NCBI GenBank assembly: GCA_025786725.1
Contig: JAHLTZ010000024.1
Span: forward strand, 124,001 to 188,000
Direction: 5' to 3'
Length of the DNA stretch: 64,000 bases
DNA from: Syncephalis fuscata
Lineage: Eukaryota > Zoopagomycota > Zoopagomycetes > Zoopagales > Piptocephalidaceae
Shown here one piece after another: positions 62,285 to 64,000 of this stretch; the first letter of the stretch is position 1; every line of letters starts with the position of its first letter. The translations under genes were made by a program, and so were the position numbers. The notes under the pieces were generated by a model, which made no database searches, had not been told where the DNA came from, and saw only the letters and a program-made list of their open reading frames with translations.

Positions 62285-64000
62285 ATAGTATACTATTTGT
62301 ATAGAAATATATTGCTGCATATTGGCTGGTTTATTCTTTTTGTTTTATAATAGACTTTTAACTTGATGAATATGCTGTGTTTGATTACAAACCCAATACG
62401 TCGATTTGTACAGGTCTGGTGATAACTTAATTTGACTCCGATATACTTAAATGACGACAATACCAACAACAACAACACAATAGTGATTTTAATAGTAGCA
62501 TGTTAATAATGATAATAGTAATCGCAATAATGATATTAGTCAATTAATAACAATAGTAATAATGTTACCTTTATTAATAGATTAATAGTAATAATATTAA
62601 CTTTGTAATCGATATGTTTATTTGATATGCACACACACACACAACACTTTGATTTCCCCACCTGATCAAATACCCGCAGTTTCTTTCTCCAGTTCATATT
62701 TGCTCTCATTCTTTTTAACTCTTTATTCTCTCTTCTCTCTTCTCTTCTATCTATTTCTCTCTATTTCTACCGTTATCGTACGTCCTTGGTTTGTCGGGTA
62801 GGCACTATTAAATTGATTGCTACTGTGCTTTGTTTGCATTGCTGTTCGTCGCTTAGTCCTGCCCTATCGCATAAATAGTTACTGCTGTTGCTATCTTCTA
62901 ACAACAGCGATCAAGTAACTCGATAGCAAAAGCGTATTGGACTGATTTCTTATCCCAGTGACGAACGAGGCCTTTAAGATCTACAATAGCGGTGGTGATT
63001 TCATAGCGTCATTGCTGCATATAGTCTCTTGTTTAATCAATCGATCTATTACTGGCAGTGTATAAAATAACACCCTTGTTTGCCAGGCGTTCTCTTTTTG
63101 TTATATCGTCATAGCTTTTTGACCATATCACCTGCTTAACTTTCCTCTTTCTCACTTCCCACTGACTTCTTACTTACTCCACTTGCTCACCACTCTCTTC
63201 TTTCTCACTTTCTTCCTCGTCACTACTACCATCACTACTTCATCGCCTTAGCCCATCTACTATACTTTCACACAAGCAATAACAGCAGCGCACGTAAAGA
63301 GTGGACACACGCACAAGCGCACGCACAAACACACATAACCAGAGTACAATCGCGTATTTTGCTTCTTTGCGTTTCCTGTGTGTTTATAGCATACATTCAC
63401 GCTTTTTACGCTCAATATTACGTTGCCTCCAGTACAGTAAGTAGTTGGTCAATACACCGCTGCGAGATGAGAAATTCCTATACGCATAGTCATAGTCATT
63501 GTCCTGTATAACATGACTTTTATTTTTTACGCATCATCTCATCATAGATGGCAAGTCTATTTAATAGTAAAATGTTGATGCGCAGCCATAAGGCTAATAA
63601 CAGCATTGCTGTGGGTTTATGTTGTAGTAGATGTTCACTGTAGCCACTCTAGAACAATTTTCTTGTACAAAGAGGCACACGTGGGCTACATAGCGCGAGT
63701 ACTCACACGTGGACAACGATCAAGTACTGTCCTCTCTAGTAGCCCCTTCATCTAATTGCTTGTTGTAACTCTTTTTCTCTTCATACGTTTACTGTACTAT
63801 TCGTCTTTTTCATTCTCACTTAATTTCAATCATTTGCTTACTGATTCCGCTGTATTAATGCAAAATCTCATTCTGTTACTTACATTCTGACTAATATAGC
63901 CTCTTGTTCTTTTGACCATTCGTTATCGCATACTGCCCGTTTTACAGCAAACAGTTTAGAATTGGTCGACAAATTGTGTTATGATGGCGAGTAACAGAAA
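62285..64000 (+). other. non-coding, pyrimidine-rich stretch; probable 5' leader of a gene beyond the right edge
   Basis: The first 300 bp are AT-rich 3' flank. From about 62.65 kb the + strand is rich in C and T, much like the PDE leader at 9-13.7 kb. A CA run sits at 62630-62642. A donor-like CAG|TAAGT / ACA|GTAAGTAG lies near 63437, suggesting a spliced 5' UTR. Adjacent ATGs at 63981 and 63984 near the edge could begin a coding region, but too little remains to judge. Confidence 0.35.

Overview
The window is nuclear DNA of a eukaryote, most likely an early-diverging (zygomycete-grade) fungus. The genes are compact and broken by many 45-65 nt GT..AG introns with CTAAC/CTAAT-like branch sites. 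Spacers are AT-rich. Gene content includes an AA11-type chitin-active LPMO, a fungal-type SCF subunit (Met30/SconB), an Spt5 tail of TPAWN repeats and a secreted class-3 lipase. Genes usually absent from yeasts are also present (TMEM62-like, RBM42-like, CaMKK with an RP insert, YPEL, MGRN1-like RING). The species cannot be named from the sequence.

Layout. 0-8 kb is gene-dense and leans to mitochondrial and translation functions: CMC4, ELP3, bL36m, NDUFAF6-like, then a RING E3 ligase. 8-13.7 kb has no convincing gene. It carries one copy of a ~560-bp interspersed repeat and a pyrimidine-rich stretch that looks like a long 5' leader for a cAMP phosphodiesterase at 13.8-16.5 kb. 17.5-32 kb is a repeat-rich island holding a CaMKK-type kinase, an intron-containing tRNA-Tyr and the AA11 LPMO. 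The island has three copies of an element with long terminal inverted repeats, one carrying a ~2-kb, 26-bp satellite. It also has four copies of a CGGCCGGC-cored motif and low-complexity minisatellites. 32-62 kb is gene-dense again: TMEM62-like, a putative voltage-sensor-like membrane protein, RBM42-like, class-3 lipase, YPEL, an unknown acidic protein, SPT5, a large HEAT-like protein, MET30/SconB-like, an SLC5/DUR3-like symporter, TOM40 and mitochondrial EF-G2 (GFM2/MEF2). 62.3-64 kb is pyrimidine-rich non-coding sequence, probably the 5' leader of the next gene.

Functional links are loose. Six genes serve mitochondria (CMC4, bL36m, NDUFAF6, TOM40, GFM2/MEF2 and, by family, nothing else certain). 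PDE and CaMKK are signalling enzymes. Two secreted enzymes (LPMO, lipase) fit a saprotrophic or mycoparasitic life. Several neighbours are head-to-head with 150-380 bp between starts.

The most notable observations are the satellite-bearing inverted-repeat family, two near-identical element copies in opposite orientation 13 kb apart, single-base frame breaks in otherwise intact conserved genes (MET30, LPMO, probably lipase), a signal peptide readable in two frames in the LPMO, and an intron flanked by a 12-bp direct repeat in MET30.
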